A stretch of 64,000 nucleotides of DNA, taken from Callipepla californica brunnescens. Its lineage: Eukaryota > Chordata > Aves > Galliformes > Odontophoridae. The DNA is taken from assembly GCA_023055505.1 (NCBI GenBank), contig JALIRH010000002.1:39255733-39319732 (forward strand). The letters are read 5' to 3'. The position numbers were made by a program, and so were the translations under genes. Positions 25,185 through 37,800 of this stretch are shown one piece after another (the first letter of the stretch is position 1; each line of letters starts with the position of its first letter). A model generated the notes under the pieces. That model did no database searches. It worked only from the letters and a program-made list of their open reading frames with translations, and was not told where the DNA came from.

Positions 25185-27314
25185 TTGATTGTGTTTTACC
25201 AGATGCATATAAGCTGCTGAACCTAGGTCTCGGGTTATCTCCATGACAATATATTTTGAGACACTACAGCCAAGAGAGAAGTCAGCCTGTGGCAATGAAA
25301 TTCACGAATGAGAGTATTTTCTCTGAAAATCACCCACTTTGTTGTGTTCGTTTGCTTGTTTGCTTTATAGAAAGTGTAATATCCCTGTTTTCTGAGATCT
25401 CCCACTTGTTTTTGTCAAAGGAAGCTCAAACCAGGTGTTCAGGTGGCCAGTGAAGACACAGGGCACAGACACTTCAGACATATGCTTCCCTTTGCCCATG
25501 CACAGAGAAGGCAGTACGACATGAAAGGCCCATGAAGCGAAATGCTGGGTGCCCAAGAGCATAAGCATGCCTCAGGAATGCAGGAGCCTTCCATAGTGCC
25601 ACTGTAAGCACTTGTGACTCAAGATCTCCTGAAGACCTCTGGGTCATAGAACAGAAGTTTTGCACTGCCAAGTGTATCTGCCTTTGAACATATCCTTTCA
25701 AAGTTTGCTTTTAATTACTATTTTTTTTTCATGCATAGCTTCTCTTTCTGTTAACTCATACACAACATTCCTTTTTTCTCACACTTAACTTCTGTCTTCC
25801 CAGCTTTGAATAATTTTTGGAACTTATCTGAATTATTTCTTAGAACCTTTTGTGGTTATTAAGTGATCAGCTATTTACTTTTTTTTCCCCCCTCAACTTC
25901 AGACACAAAAGCAGTGGCAGAGTGGGGATGGAGGTGGGGGGGTTGTCTAGAAGTGCTGGTAGAGGAAACCAGGATCTGCGTGATCTCAGCAGCCTCTGCC
26001 AGACCTCCCCATGGACTTGGGAAGTACCATGCCTTTACCTCAGAGTCAGATGAGAGTGTTTCACTGAAGACTTTAAGACTTTTGCTCATTCACACACAGG
26101 TGGCTTTCAAGCAGTTCTTCATTGCCCCTATGGTTTTGCACCTGCTGCCCTTACTTATAAATCCCTTGTTTCACATAAAAATCTCCTGGGAACCTGGGTG
26201 CTTCTTCTGAAATGAAGAAAGAAAGAAGGAAAGAAGAAATGAAAGAAAGGAAAAAGAAAGAAAGAGGGGAAGAAAGAAAAAAGAAGAAAGAAAGGAAGAA
26301 AAGAAAGAAAGAATAATGGATTTTAAAAGGTAGAGGTAAGCTGTTTGGAGCACACAAACTTCTTAGCTTCAGTGTGCAGAAGGCAGTGCATGAATGGGAG
26401 CCAGAAACAGGAATGTGTTTGAAGATCATGGACAAACAACCTGCAAGGTGAAGTGCTGGGTTCAAACAGCAGTGCAGCAAGTTTAAATGTGAATGCCTGT
26501 GCTGCTCTCTGCAGTAGGAAGTGTTATGTTGTATGACTCCAATTAAAAACTACTACGCACAATGCGGAGTGTATTATTCTCTGTCAGATGTGAGGACTGT
26601 AACACTTTTCCTGCTCTACAGTTAACAATGGCAGAACTGCAGAGGAGGCACTGTCTCCGATCAGGAGCTGCTCCGGCTGGTAGTGTTCCCAGCTGCAGAC
26701 AAGAACAGTGGTTGCTCTGGCAGTAATTCCTAACTGCACACTGACAAGTAACATTCTGGAAGACGCTACAGCCTGCTTTAACACAGACAACTTCATGGTC
26801 CCACAACAACAGCTTATTATTTTTGTCTGAGAGTAAGTTGTCTTCATGTGGCCTATACGTTCTCTAAAAGCACCTAAGCTTTGCTTACAGTTAGGATTTC
26901 TTTCAGATTCAGGATCTGCTCAATGTGCTGGAGGATGTCTAGTGTTATCATGCATCCTGTGACCAAAACAATTACATCTGCAGGCATTTCATGTCTCCTA
27001 TGCCTAGGAGTCCAAAGAGGAAGTATCTCAATTTCTCCATTCCCATACCCTTTGTGCTCTTGGCAAGTTCATGTCAATGTCCTGAAACTGCAGCAGCAGC
27101 CCCAGCACTGCTCTGTGCCCATTCTTGATCAGGAATGCTGCATTCTACAAAATGGCAGTTTATCACAAGCCACAAAGTGGGACCACCTGGTGCCTAAGGC
27201 CACCTCCGGTAAGCTAGACAACACTGCAAGGGCACAAGAACAGAGAGGCCTCCACTTCTCTGCCTAGATTTCCTAGCAATATAGTACCAGCTCTTACAAA
27301 TACGTTTCTGTATT
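25185..27314. other. Intergenic sequence without recognised genes
   Basis: No gene recognised. It holds the GAAA-rich purine tract at 26,208-26,316. The serine, leucine and phenylalanine-rich minus-strand frames over that tract are only its translation. Confidence 0.55.
26208..26316. repeat. GAAA-rich purine tract (microsatellite)
   Basis: About 110 bases are almost pure purine on the plus strand: imperfect GAAA and GGAA units with rare T. Long homopurine tracts of this kind can form triplex (H-DNA) under supercoiling. Confidence 0.95.
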
Positions 27315-27786
27315 TCATAGAATCAGAAAATTTTTGGTGGTCTGTGTTGGAAGGGAACTTACATCCAGTCCTAATCCCCTGCTGCAGGCAGGGTTACCTC
27401 CCTTGACTTGGCAATGATATGGTGAGAGGGCATTATGAGAAGGACAATCCCCCCCCTCTCCCTGCTGGCCACCACTCCTTTGATGCAGCCAAGGGTACTG
27501 TTGGCTTTCTGGGCTGCAAATACACTCTGTTGGCTGATGTCTAGCTTTTCATAAATGAGCTAACCCAAATCATTATCCTCAGGGCTGTTCTCTCTTCACT
27601 CATTGTCCAGCCTGTTGTTGTGCCTGGGATTGCCTCAGTCAAGGTGCAGGATCTTGCATGTGGCCTTGTTGAACTTTATGAGACCCTCACAGGCCCATTT
27701 CTCAGGTTAGTCCATGTCCTTGTGGGTGGCATCAGATCCCTCCAGCATATCAACTGCACCGTTCATCTTGGTGTTATCTGCATTTG
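27315..27786 (-). repeat. CR1 LINE, internally deleted copy
   Basis: On the minus strand. The 3' terminal piece (CATAGAATCAGAAAA, then GTTGGAAGGGAAC) occupies about the first 85 bases at the left. Further in, the minus strand encodes IKFNKATCKILHL, KLDISQQ and KANSTLGCIK, which are RT thumb-region segments. The usual C-terminal RT part and most of the 3' UTR between these are missing. Confidence 0.88.
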
Positions 27787-29987
27787 GGCTTCCACCTTCA
27801 GAAATCCTGGCTGTGCAAGATCTGGCTATTGACTGAGAGGGTACCCACACAGCTTTTTGTAGGGTAATACACTCTAAGCAGAATGGAAATAACAGTCTAG
27901 GTGCTGTAACTATAGAAATAAAATGACCCTGGAGACGTGGCCTGAGTCACTCACAGCACTTGGAAACTAGAGAGAAACAGAAAGTAAAGCAACTGTTTCT
28001 GACATAGATGACATATTAGTTGTTTGAGGAAGGCTTTGGATTTTCTTCTTCATGGAGCCGCAGCTGGAACAGAGCCCAAATGCTGGTTCTCATCCTGCCA
28101 TTTCTGCCCTCATCTGCATCCTCTGTCCATCTGTCCAACTTCCCAGTTTCACAGAAAGCCATGCCCAGGGCTTAGAGAACTCCACTTGTGAGTGCCAGCT
28201 GTGCTTTCCCAGCAAACAGGGACAAAGTTCCCAATCTGGTGCCCACCTCCCCTGTGTGAGTCCTCTGCAGAACACAGGATGGCAAGGGCATTGCCTGAAA
28301 ACATCTTTCCTAAATCCAGCATTTGGCCTAATTCCTTGTTTTAATGCTCCTGTTAGGGAGGAAAATCAAAGCTGGCTATTAAACAACTGCCAGCAAGCAA
28401 ATGGGTTAAATGGTGCTGTAAGTCTGTGAACGCAGATGGGTGGTAGCACAACCTGTTTATAAACTGCACTGGCTGCTGCCTGGAGATGACTTCATGGCTG
28501 AAGAACCCTCGTAACCTTTCTCAATCGACGCCTTTCTTTCCCTGTCACAGAAATGTCGTGCAAGGACAAACACACTACATTATAAGAATGTCACAGATAA
28601 CTGCCCAGCAATTGTACTGTCCTCTCACTTCCCTTTTCCCTCAGAAGTGAGTTCTTTCTTTTTGTTTCACGTGAACAAAAGTTGTTTTTGATGACAAAAT
28701 CTAATCCCCAACTCAGTCCTTCTGTATCTGTGAAATTTCAGAAGAGTGGACAAGCAGGCAAACGGGCACAGCTCTTTGCTGTGATGATCACAGGGGAGCA
28801 CAGTGAAGATTAATCACCACTTCATCAAGCTGTATCAGTGTTTTTAAGCACCTTGATTAGACAATAACTTAAATCCTATAGAAGCAGCCAAGCCAGAGAT
28901 GCACCATAGTGACATGTTCACATTTCCTCTTCAGTGGGAGCCTGAGGACAAATTCTTGCACACGCTCTGCCGAGGAGCCAGGAGCAGTTGCACAGCAGTT
29001 AGCCCCATTCCCACGTCTGCGCTAAGGGCTTCAATGCATGGGGAGTTATCCCTAATTAACTGCCTCCAATTAATTTCCTGAGTAGATGCTCTTATTTCAG
29101 AGCAAATGTTCTTAATTAGGATTCTACATAGCTCATTTTTCACACAGATATAAACTAGATATTTGTATGAAATAGATGTGCAATCTCATGTGAGGCAGTG
29201 GCTGCAGATGGTCCAGGCATGCAGTGAAATTAGGGCAGTCTGCTCAGGCCAAAGAGGAGGCATGTGAGGGTGGGCAGCATCTGCAGCTCCCTGCTCTCCT
29301 CATTCCCACTTTAGCTGTGAAATCAGCTGGATGTGGAGGCAGGGGAGCAGCTGGAGCCCAAGGAGCGTGTGCTCCAATGCCATTTTCCTGCCTCCCCCTG
29401 TGCCCAGCTTTGCCACACTGTGTTATGGATGCCCCTGGCTCTGCACACCTGAGCCTTTCTTCCACCTTTATCTCGGACCATGGGTGTCCCCCTTGGTGCA
29501 GAGGGCTCTCACACCCAGTAGGGCCTTGCTGCAGCCACGGCAGCAAAGAGTGTCTTGCATAAGGAAAGACATGTTTGGAGTTATGAGCTTAAACATAACC
29601 TGGTTGAAGAAGACTGGTTGATTCCCAAGTGCAACAGGGCATAAAATATTAAAAACATCATTACCACTGATTCTTACAAGTCAGGTGGTGAAAACATGAT
29701 TCCCACATTCTCTCTGTAACAGGCTTGTGTGGTGGGCAATGCCTAATGACCTGAGTGTTCAGGCCTTCAGCATTTATTTACGGCTACTATGAGTAGTCTG
29801 CAAATCTCTTAAGCCTTTTGTTGGAATAAAGCCTTGAGGAGCTGGATGAGACATGGGCACACGCATGCAGACAGTCAGCACCAGAGTGAGAACATTCATT
29901 ACATTTAGTGAAGAGTGGGCTAAAGAATAAGTCCTCTTCGTTCAACACCGGTAAGAATGAATAACATTTGCACATGCTTTGACTATA
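27787..29987. other. Intergenic sequence without recognised genes
   Basis: No gene recognised. A cluster of TAATTA-type homeodomain cores lies at 29,053-29,118. The segment 29,220-29,560 is GC-richer and open on both strands (112 and 100 codons), but no domain is seen. Confidence 0.55.
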
Positions 29988-30239
29988 GATTTGAAACCAA
30001 AAGAGGGTAGATTTAGATTAGACATCAGAGAAAAATTCTTCATCATAATGGCAGTGAGGTGCTGGCACAGCTGCCCAGAGGAGCTGTGGTGCCCCATCCC
30101 TGGAGTTGCTCAGGGCCAGGTTGGATGGGGCCCTGGGCAGCTGAGCTCCTGAGGGGCAGTCCTGCCCATGGCAGGGGTTGGGCCTGGGTGGGCTTTGAGG
30201 TCCCTTCTAACCATGCTACAGTTCTGTGATCCTATGATA
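29988..30239 (+). repeat. CR1 LINE, 3' end
   Basis: The plus strand runs from the GAGGGTAGATTTAGATTAGA block through GAGGTGCTGGCACAGCTGCC and TTGGATGGGGCCCTGGGCAG to the end TTCTGTGATCCTATGAT. It is a 5'-truncated copy with an intact 3' end. Confidence 0.95.
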
Positions 30240-30245
30240 GTAACC

Positions 30246-30263
30246 TTTTTTTTTTTTTTTTTT
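30246..30263. repeat. T18 homopolymer
   Basis: An uninterrupted run of 18 T, six bases after the end of the preceding CR1 copy. Confidence 0.95.
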
Positions 30264-33200
30264 CCCTGAAGAAAAAAGCCTGAGAGCTGACTAAAGAAAT
30301 GCAGAAACGTAGGTTTTAACCCTTTTTCTTTTTTTTAACCTCTAATGGGTCATTTAACTAATTCATATTTCTGTGTCTCTCTGATCATATACTACCATTG
30401 GATGCTTAAAGTAATGTCAGACCTTCTTCTCTTTTGGGTTACTGTATGATTTAATCAACACAAATGGAGCTCCTCAATGTGTCCTTTCATTGGGATTATG
30501 TTCCTGTTACGTTTTGACATCAGTAAAAACTACAAACAAATACAGTGATCTATATGCATAATATGGCAACAGTGACAACTTGAAATTAAGAAGGACATTG
30601 GTAATTACGTGTACTGAAGCTGGCTAACACGAACCACCTGATAGCATTGCACATTTCACTGATTAATAGCACTAGTTAAAACACCTGCCGACTTAAATCT
30701 TACATAGTCCTTAAGATACAGAAAGAAATTAGAAATGAAATTTATAATGTTTATATTGCAAGTGTGGCACAGCTGCCTGGCAGCTCTGGCATGATTTGTG
30801 TATGTCCAAATCACAAAGCAGCCAAAATCAGCACAAAGCTCAGAGTTGCACACATTGCACACTAAAAGAAACACAAAACCCTTTATGTTGTGACTCCGTG
30901 ACCACTGAAAATTATGTTATTTTATCCTACAGTTTCTTTAGTCCAACCTTACTTAAAGTATACTCTACCAAATGGGTACCATTTTCTCTTATTTGTGGTA
31001 TTTTAGAAACAACAGAGAATCTAAACCTTTCATAGATGCGAGATTCACCATACTTTACTCCTATTTTTATTTATATCAAAATGCAGCTTGTGCCTTTGGG
31101 AATGGTGGTCCTCCAGTCCCACAGGGACTCAGCCACCGGTGGTCCTGCCCAGCCCTTGGCCCCAAAAGCATCCTTGTCCCTGACCTGCTGGACCCCACTG
31201 CAGTCTGTCTTCCCTACTTTGGCTAATTGCACTGTGGATGCTGTCAGCTGGGCTTCAAGGAAGAGCATCAACTCCTTTTCCTAGATTCATGATTTACAGA
31301 CAGATAACAACTTCTGTCCACTTTTGACAGGATCAGAGGTGAAGCAGTGACTCAGAGTTGAAAGGTAACACATCCTATTACCAACATACATCTGACTGCT
31401 GCCTTACAAACCACCCTACACCCTCACTAGAGGAAAGCAGATGTCTTATTAGCTACCATCCTTAAGTGGCTTTTGTCATCGTGTCAACTGTGGAATAACA
31501 CGGGGGAGAGTAAGGAGACAATAACCCAAAATGAGCTGCTAGATGCTTCAAATGGAGTGAGGAAAGGCATCAGTTTTTAGAGAGAGCAAAATGCAAAAAT
31601 GCACAGAAAAGTTTTTCAAGGTTGCAGACAGTGAAGGAATAAGTCTTGCACTCAGTTATTGCAAAATATTCATGATTCCTAGGATTTAATTCTAGTAAGG
31701 ATGAAATAAAGAAAGCAAACAGCACAAAAAATTTATGGCAGTGCTTGGCGCTCATCTCTCTTTTCCATTTACAAAATGTATAGTTAGTGTAAAAGCCTGT
31801 CCGGCAGGTAGCCTGCCCTCCCATCATCTAATCTGGTGCTTTAGAAATGTGGGTGCTCATGCAGACCTCTCACTTGGCACCTGAAAGAAAGGTTTTTTTA
31901 TAGAATATGGGATTAATTTTCTGGTGCTTAGGTAAAACTATTGACCCTTCTTTTCTGTCCATGGAAAGGAAGGCAGTTGAAGCATAAATAGGTACCAAGG
32001 TCATTTTGCCATGTGCATTTTGAAGCTGAGGAGGAGCAGACTCAGCTCACAGCCAAGCTCTAGGACACTGTGAGAACTGCTGGCTCCACGCAAGGGGACA
32101 AAATTGGAAATGAGGGTAACCACAGCATGAGCCATGTCCTTATCAAAGAGACAGTGCCCTGCTGGTGGGGCTAGAAGTGGATATTGTGTCCACCAACAGC
32201 CCTTGAACCCACAGGTGAGGTTTGGGAACGCTCTGTGGGAGATCAGGCAGGACCTCAGTGCTGAGACAGAAGCTGGAGTAACCTGAATTCGCTTCCCCAG
32301 TTCTTGAGGATCTGCAGCTGGCCATACTGCAGTATGTCTCCTTGAAACAGCTCACGGGCTCTCTCTGTCACTCTGAGCACGCAAATCTTGCACCACCCTG
32401 AAAGGAAATAAGGATAACTGGGAATGCCTTTGCCAAATTCTGTCACCCACAGAAGATTTCATGCTCATGCTCATGTATGTATTAAAGGAGGAGGTTTGTG
32501 TTTGCTGGACCAGTTGTTCCTCTGGCTCCAGGGAGGATGACTGTTGTGTGTGCTCTTGAAGGAGAAACTCTCAGCGAGAAAGGTACTTAGTGGTGGAGTT
32601 GCTCTGGTCTTGTTCAGTTTAGTAGGAGTGCAAGGAAGGCAATAAAGCAGTACACTGTTGGCACCAGACTGGGTGCACTGCCAGCAGAAGGAGGGCTGGA
32701 ACATTAAGGGAATGAACAATGTAATGAGCGTGCAGATCAGTGTGGTTGAAATGAAAATATATTTAATGGTAAAGTAATTGTCTCCTTGCTTCGGGATTAA
32801 TCATGGAAATTTCTTCAAGTTCATCAGCTGTGAATGACAGAGGAGGAGTAAGTCTTGGCTTTATTATTCACAAGATGACAGTGACCACTGAGAAGTGCTA
32901 CCTGAGAACTAAAAACAGTTGACCAAAAATCTGTTAGGCAAGACATTTCCTACACAGATCAAGGATTATTGGTGCTGTCACAGACATCTCTGGAGGGATC
33001 TCATCTCCATGTTAGGGTAGTGGCTATGAGTCAGGAAAGACTTGATCAGCCTGGAACAGACATAAAGGTGATGGCCAGGGGCAGCCACTCTCTTTTAGGG
33101 GAATACATAGAAGAGTAATTAGCTCAGCAAAAGACTGGGAGCTTATATGATCTCTCTTCATAAGTAATTCAGAAGAGTTAGTAGCAGGAAGGGGGAAAGG

Positions 33201-34740
33201 GCTATTTAAGCTAAGCTAAAGAGCACTTTTGGCACAAGAACGAATGGCGTGAGCGGCTGCGGGGATCCCACAGTGCCAGAGACAGAGTGTCAGGATGTGC
33301 GAAACACCATTAACCTTCCGGGCTGTCCTTGGCTGTGTGCTGAGTGAACCCACGTGGCTGCAGAAGGCTTGCTGGGCTCTGCAACGGCAACAGGAACAGA
33401 TCATCGAAAGCAAGAGCTAAGTTCTGGATAGCCAGGGTCTTTAAACTGAGGTAATTAGCAGATAATAGAAGCTGATGTTTGCTTTTCCAATGGCGTGTAG
33501 CTATTTTGAAATGCTGAGAAGTTTGGGAGATTGAAAAGGGTGAAATTCAGTTGGACCAGCGCTGAAGAACAAGGTTATAAAGCTGCAAGAAGGTGGCAGT
33601 CAGCACAAAACCTGCTTCTCTGAGTCTGAGCTGGAGAAGACTTCATTAAGCACCAAGAAGACTTTGTTAACCACCAAGCTGAGGCATGTTTGTGGTGAGG
33701 AGCCCTGCACCGTGTCCAAATGTGATGGTCTGAAACTGTGATACTGCTACAACGTGAGCCCAGGCAGTCAGGCAGTCCAGCCCATGCCTCTTTTGAGTTA
33801 TCCTCCTCCAATCTCATCTTCACTGCTCTCAGAAGTGTCCTGAAGGATATCTGTTTGTACAGAAGTGCCTTCTAGCCATATGCCACCAGATATATCATAT
33901 TTTCCAATCTCCCTACTATTACACAAACAGTGTCTTTCATGGTTATAAGGAGTGTACCTCCCAAATCATATGCAGCCCCCTCCTGTCTACCAAAATCCCT
34001 GGTGGGGAAAGGAAGTGTGCCACCTCCCATGGCAGCACAGCCACGTGCACACAGTGCAAACAGGAGCAGTGTTCCCCAGTCTTCCCATTCCCCCAGCTGG
34101 GGCTCATGCTGCCTTTGGACAGAGTATGCGTGTGTCACCATCACAGTTCCACGCATCCTCCCTCCATTAACTACAGACCAGCAAGGGTGGCAGAAGCTCT
34201 AATGTCCTGGCACAGAGATGTCCTAGCACAGCTGGGGGAGAGACAGCAGGTTGTGAAGAACAAGCCACCCTAGTGAAGGAGCATTATGGGCTGATGGAAG
34301 AGCATGAGCCTGGTAGGGGCGGGGGAAGAAGGAGTTTGAAGAAACACTGATTGAGGTCAATAATATTTCCTTTTTAAAAGAGAGAGACAGAGGAACATTA
34401 AACAGGTAATGACAAAGTAAATGGAGGAAAGCTACAACACAGTACAGCTGCATAATAATCAGGAGAGGTTATACATGTATTCAGCAGCTATTTGCACTGA
34501 TCAGCCCAGGGACTTGGATTATGATGGAATCTGAGCATACAGCAATAAAAGCCAATTTCCCAGGTGATCGGAGGCACGATCCAAAATGAGCTACTTGCAG
34601 CTTTGTGACCACTTTGTAATGCATAGCCACAGTACTCCAAAAAAAATGCCGGGGAGCTCAAAGGCATACACTGTACCTTGTCCCCCTCCATTTCCTGGGA
34701 AACTGAGGAAATGCATTTAAACAGAGTAGCCAAGTGAAAA
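30264..34740. other. Intergenic sequence without recognised genes
   Basis: I see no gene or recognisable repeat in this 4.5 kb. Frames up to 94 codons occur on both strands without known domains. The segment at 31,080-31,290 is GC-richer than its surroundings. Confidence 0.5.
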
Positions 34741-34848
34741 TGATTCTGTGATTCTATGGTTGAATGGGGAAATGTTAGCTGTAGGTGGATGGTTGGACCT
34801 GATGGTCTTGGAGGCCTTTTGCTACCTTGTTGATTCTATGATCTATGA
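34741..34848 (+). repeat. CR1-like 3' termini, short fragments
   Basis: Two tandem terminal octamers (TGATTCTGTGATTCTATGG) stand at 34,741-34,759. A second CR1 3' end follows at 34,787-34,848: GGTTGGACCTGATGGTCTTG, then TTGATTCTATGATCTATG. This looks like two very short 3' pieces side by side, or one with an insertion. Confidence 0.75.
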
Positions 34849-34849
34849 A

Positions 34850-37800
34850 AATCAGTTGGTACAGCTCTCCTTCTTACAGACAAATAATTTCTATTGGGAT
34901 CCATGGGACAAAGGGGTCTGAATAGAAATCCTTTGCAATAAGTGGAATCCATAGACCTTCTGTTTACTTCAGCTGTTTGTTTTGTGTGTTGTTGTTTGGC
35001 TGGATGGTTTTCCAAGTCAGGGAAACGAGATCACTGTTAGCTGAGGTCTGGAGAGAAGTTACATTTCTATTTTTATTAGTATTAAAAATTACATTCTTCT
35101 TTTAGTACAGGAAAAAAATACTTGTAAGCCATCCTTCAGTAACACTTCCTTTTGGACTATGCAGGACTATGGTTATTGTTTGTAAAACAAACAAAGAAAA
35201 TCAACCTCCCAGCGCTTTAACATGAGAGTAGGCTGCCCTGAAATATGTATCTGCATCCGGTCATCTGCACTACCATGCTATGGTGCAGCCTGGCAAATTT
35301 AATTACAGCATTCTGTTTTCTCCCAAAGAGAAGAGAAATGTGTTTGCTTCTTGCCCTGGGCTCCAGTGTTGTGCAGAGAGCTTGTCTGCACCAGCACGGG
35401 CTGGGTGAGAGCTGCCAGCCCTGCTCCTGCCTGCAGCCACAGCGCAGCAGGTGGGCTGCCGGCAGCACCTCTAACCGTGTGCCACTGATGGGGCTTTCCT
35501 TGGCAAAGCATAACCGTGCTGGGCTTCAAACCAGAGTGTCTGAAGCATCAGCAGTGGCGGAGAGGCATCAGCCTCTGTTTCTGTCAGCAGTGCAGGTGGA
35601 AGGGTGGCAAAGAGCCTGAAGCCGATCCAGACGAAGGCCTGCACTGATACTGCTCCTGTCTGTGTGATGTGGGAGTTGTCAGCATGCCAGCAGCTCGGCT
35701 TCTTTTGAACATCTTTGAGCAAAAGAGACTTCTGATTTCTCTTCCAGCTGAAATGCTTCTGCCGATTTCTCTTGGTTCCACCTGAAAAATGGGATTTAGA
35801 TCAGAGCCTTTGGGCAGCTGATTTTCCAGGTTTCCTACTGATTACCGGGGCCATGGTTCATCCACAGAAACCACAGAATGACTCCAGTGGAACGCCACCA
35901 CTGTGCTTGACCTGAAAACGGATCTCTGCTTCAAACATCAAAGTTCACTGAAATGATGTGACTTTGTGGCAAATACCCTGCCTTGGTGATGATCAAGATA
36001 AAGCCACACAGGGGATGCTAGTCAGAGCTTTTGTAGCCCTGAACTCACCTCGATCCTCCAGCATCTGCCCACCTAGCAGACCCAAGTCCAGCTGATGCCA
36101 TCTACCCGTACCTCTAGGAGAGGCACAGCTAAACCTGGGAACACCTGGTTTCCCACAGCAGTGCCTCCCATCAGCAGTGAGCACTGACTGGAGAACCCTG
36201 CAATGGCCTCACACCTTCCAGATATTCCCCAAGGCTGAAGAATCCTCGCAGGATGACTTAAGCACAACCGATGGTGGCTTTGCAGAGTGCCGTGGCCAGA
36301 GTGGAGGATCTGCTCCACACACTGCACAGCACTTCCAAGCACTTCCGTGCTGTGTGGGACTATGTCTCGATCACAAAATGATGATCAGAAGGTACGATGA
36401 TGAGTCAAAGAGAATTAAACTTTTTTATTAGATTGAAAAACAAGTTTTAATCCCATTAGGAGAGTGAGGAGGCTGGAGCTGGCGGCCACTGTTTAACTTC
36501 TGGCTTACAAAAAGCTGCTGGTTGGCGCTGAGAGTCACTGAGCTTCACATAGAAATGGCTGTTGAAAATCAAAATAGCAAATTACTTTCCCATGCAGAAG
36601 TAATAAGTGCATTTCATGATAGGCAGAAAAGCCTGTTAGGACATTTCTGGTTCTGGGAATTTGCAGGCTAAGGAATTACCAGAGACATAAAATGCATGGG
36701 CTTAGAAAGGATAAGAAATTCCAGTTACTTTTACAGTCAATAATGCAATCTGGTGGACTCGGCCTTTTTACCGGAGCCTTTTTTTTTTTAAACTGGGATA
36801 GATATTTTGTGGGTTAAAGTCACTCTCGCTGCTCCAGTCTCATCAGTTGTCCTGATGGATGCATGTTTTTCCAACATGAGAAATCTGAATTTAGATGGTC
36901 CTGAGTCAGCGCAGCTACCTCCATTCCTATCTTGAGTTCCAGTACAGCAGAGGCTGTGTGGGATAGCAAGGATGTACCAAACCCTGCTTCGTGCCCTGTG
37001 GCATCCCTTTACCTTACACAGGAAGAGGCTGATCACACAAACACCCATCCCTTGCCCAAGAAGGCTGCACAGTGTGGCACCTGAGCACAGGTCAGGGGCA
37101 TCACCAGGCCAGGTGGTGTAGACAGCAAGGAACTGTTAGAAGTGTATGTAGGGTTATATGCGTGTGCCCATTATCCTTGATGGGTTTTAAGGCTCTGTCT
37201 GCTCTCAGGAGGAAGTCACCAGGTAGTGTGACAGACTGGATTCTGATCATCACTGACACACACACAGGTGAACTCAGAGCTGGTCCTTCCCCTGGTTCTT
37301 TTGGTGACAACAGAGACCACACAGAGACTACAACTCACTTTTTGTTTTACTGTCCCCAGCGGAGGTTCCTCCATAGCCTTACTGTACGGAGTAGGTCAGT
37401 TTTAGTGCCCTAAGACTCTGAAACTTTCTGTGAGCAGAACCCAGATGGATCCCTTCAGCCCCGGGGCATTTCTGACATGAGGCTCCAGCCTTGCCAGTAA
37501 ACCTACAGCCAGCCCTTTACAGTCAGTGGGACAACGTGTGGTTTCACAGCTATGGACGCATGAATGCGTTTGCAGAATCAGGGTCTTCTCCCCCCAGCCT
37601 TTCTCCCACCTCCCTGGATTTCTGGAAGTGTTTATGTGTGTGGCCAGCTGCCTGCCTTAAAACCATTTAACTGAGAGCCCTGAGATGAGTCTGTGTCTGT
37701 GCATGTGAGTCCAAGGGAGCTCGCTGCAGACCCAAGGACTGCTTTATTTCCCACAGAGCAGCGGGATCTCTGAGCTTCCTCCAAGGGCTGTTGATATCCG

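Noticed and set aside
26151..26480. A minus-strand ORF resembling a serine/leucine/phenylalanine-rich membrane protein.
   Set aside because: The hydrophobic part is the translation of the GAAA purine tract.
29224..29562. Overlapping plus- and minus-strand ORFs of about 100 codons in a GC-rich patch.
   Set aside because: Both strands are open over the same interval and neither shows a domain; this fits composition rather than coding.
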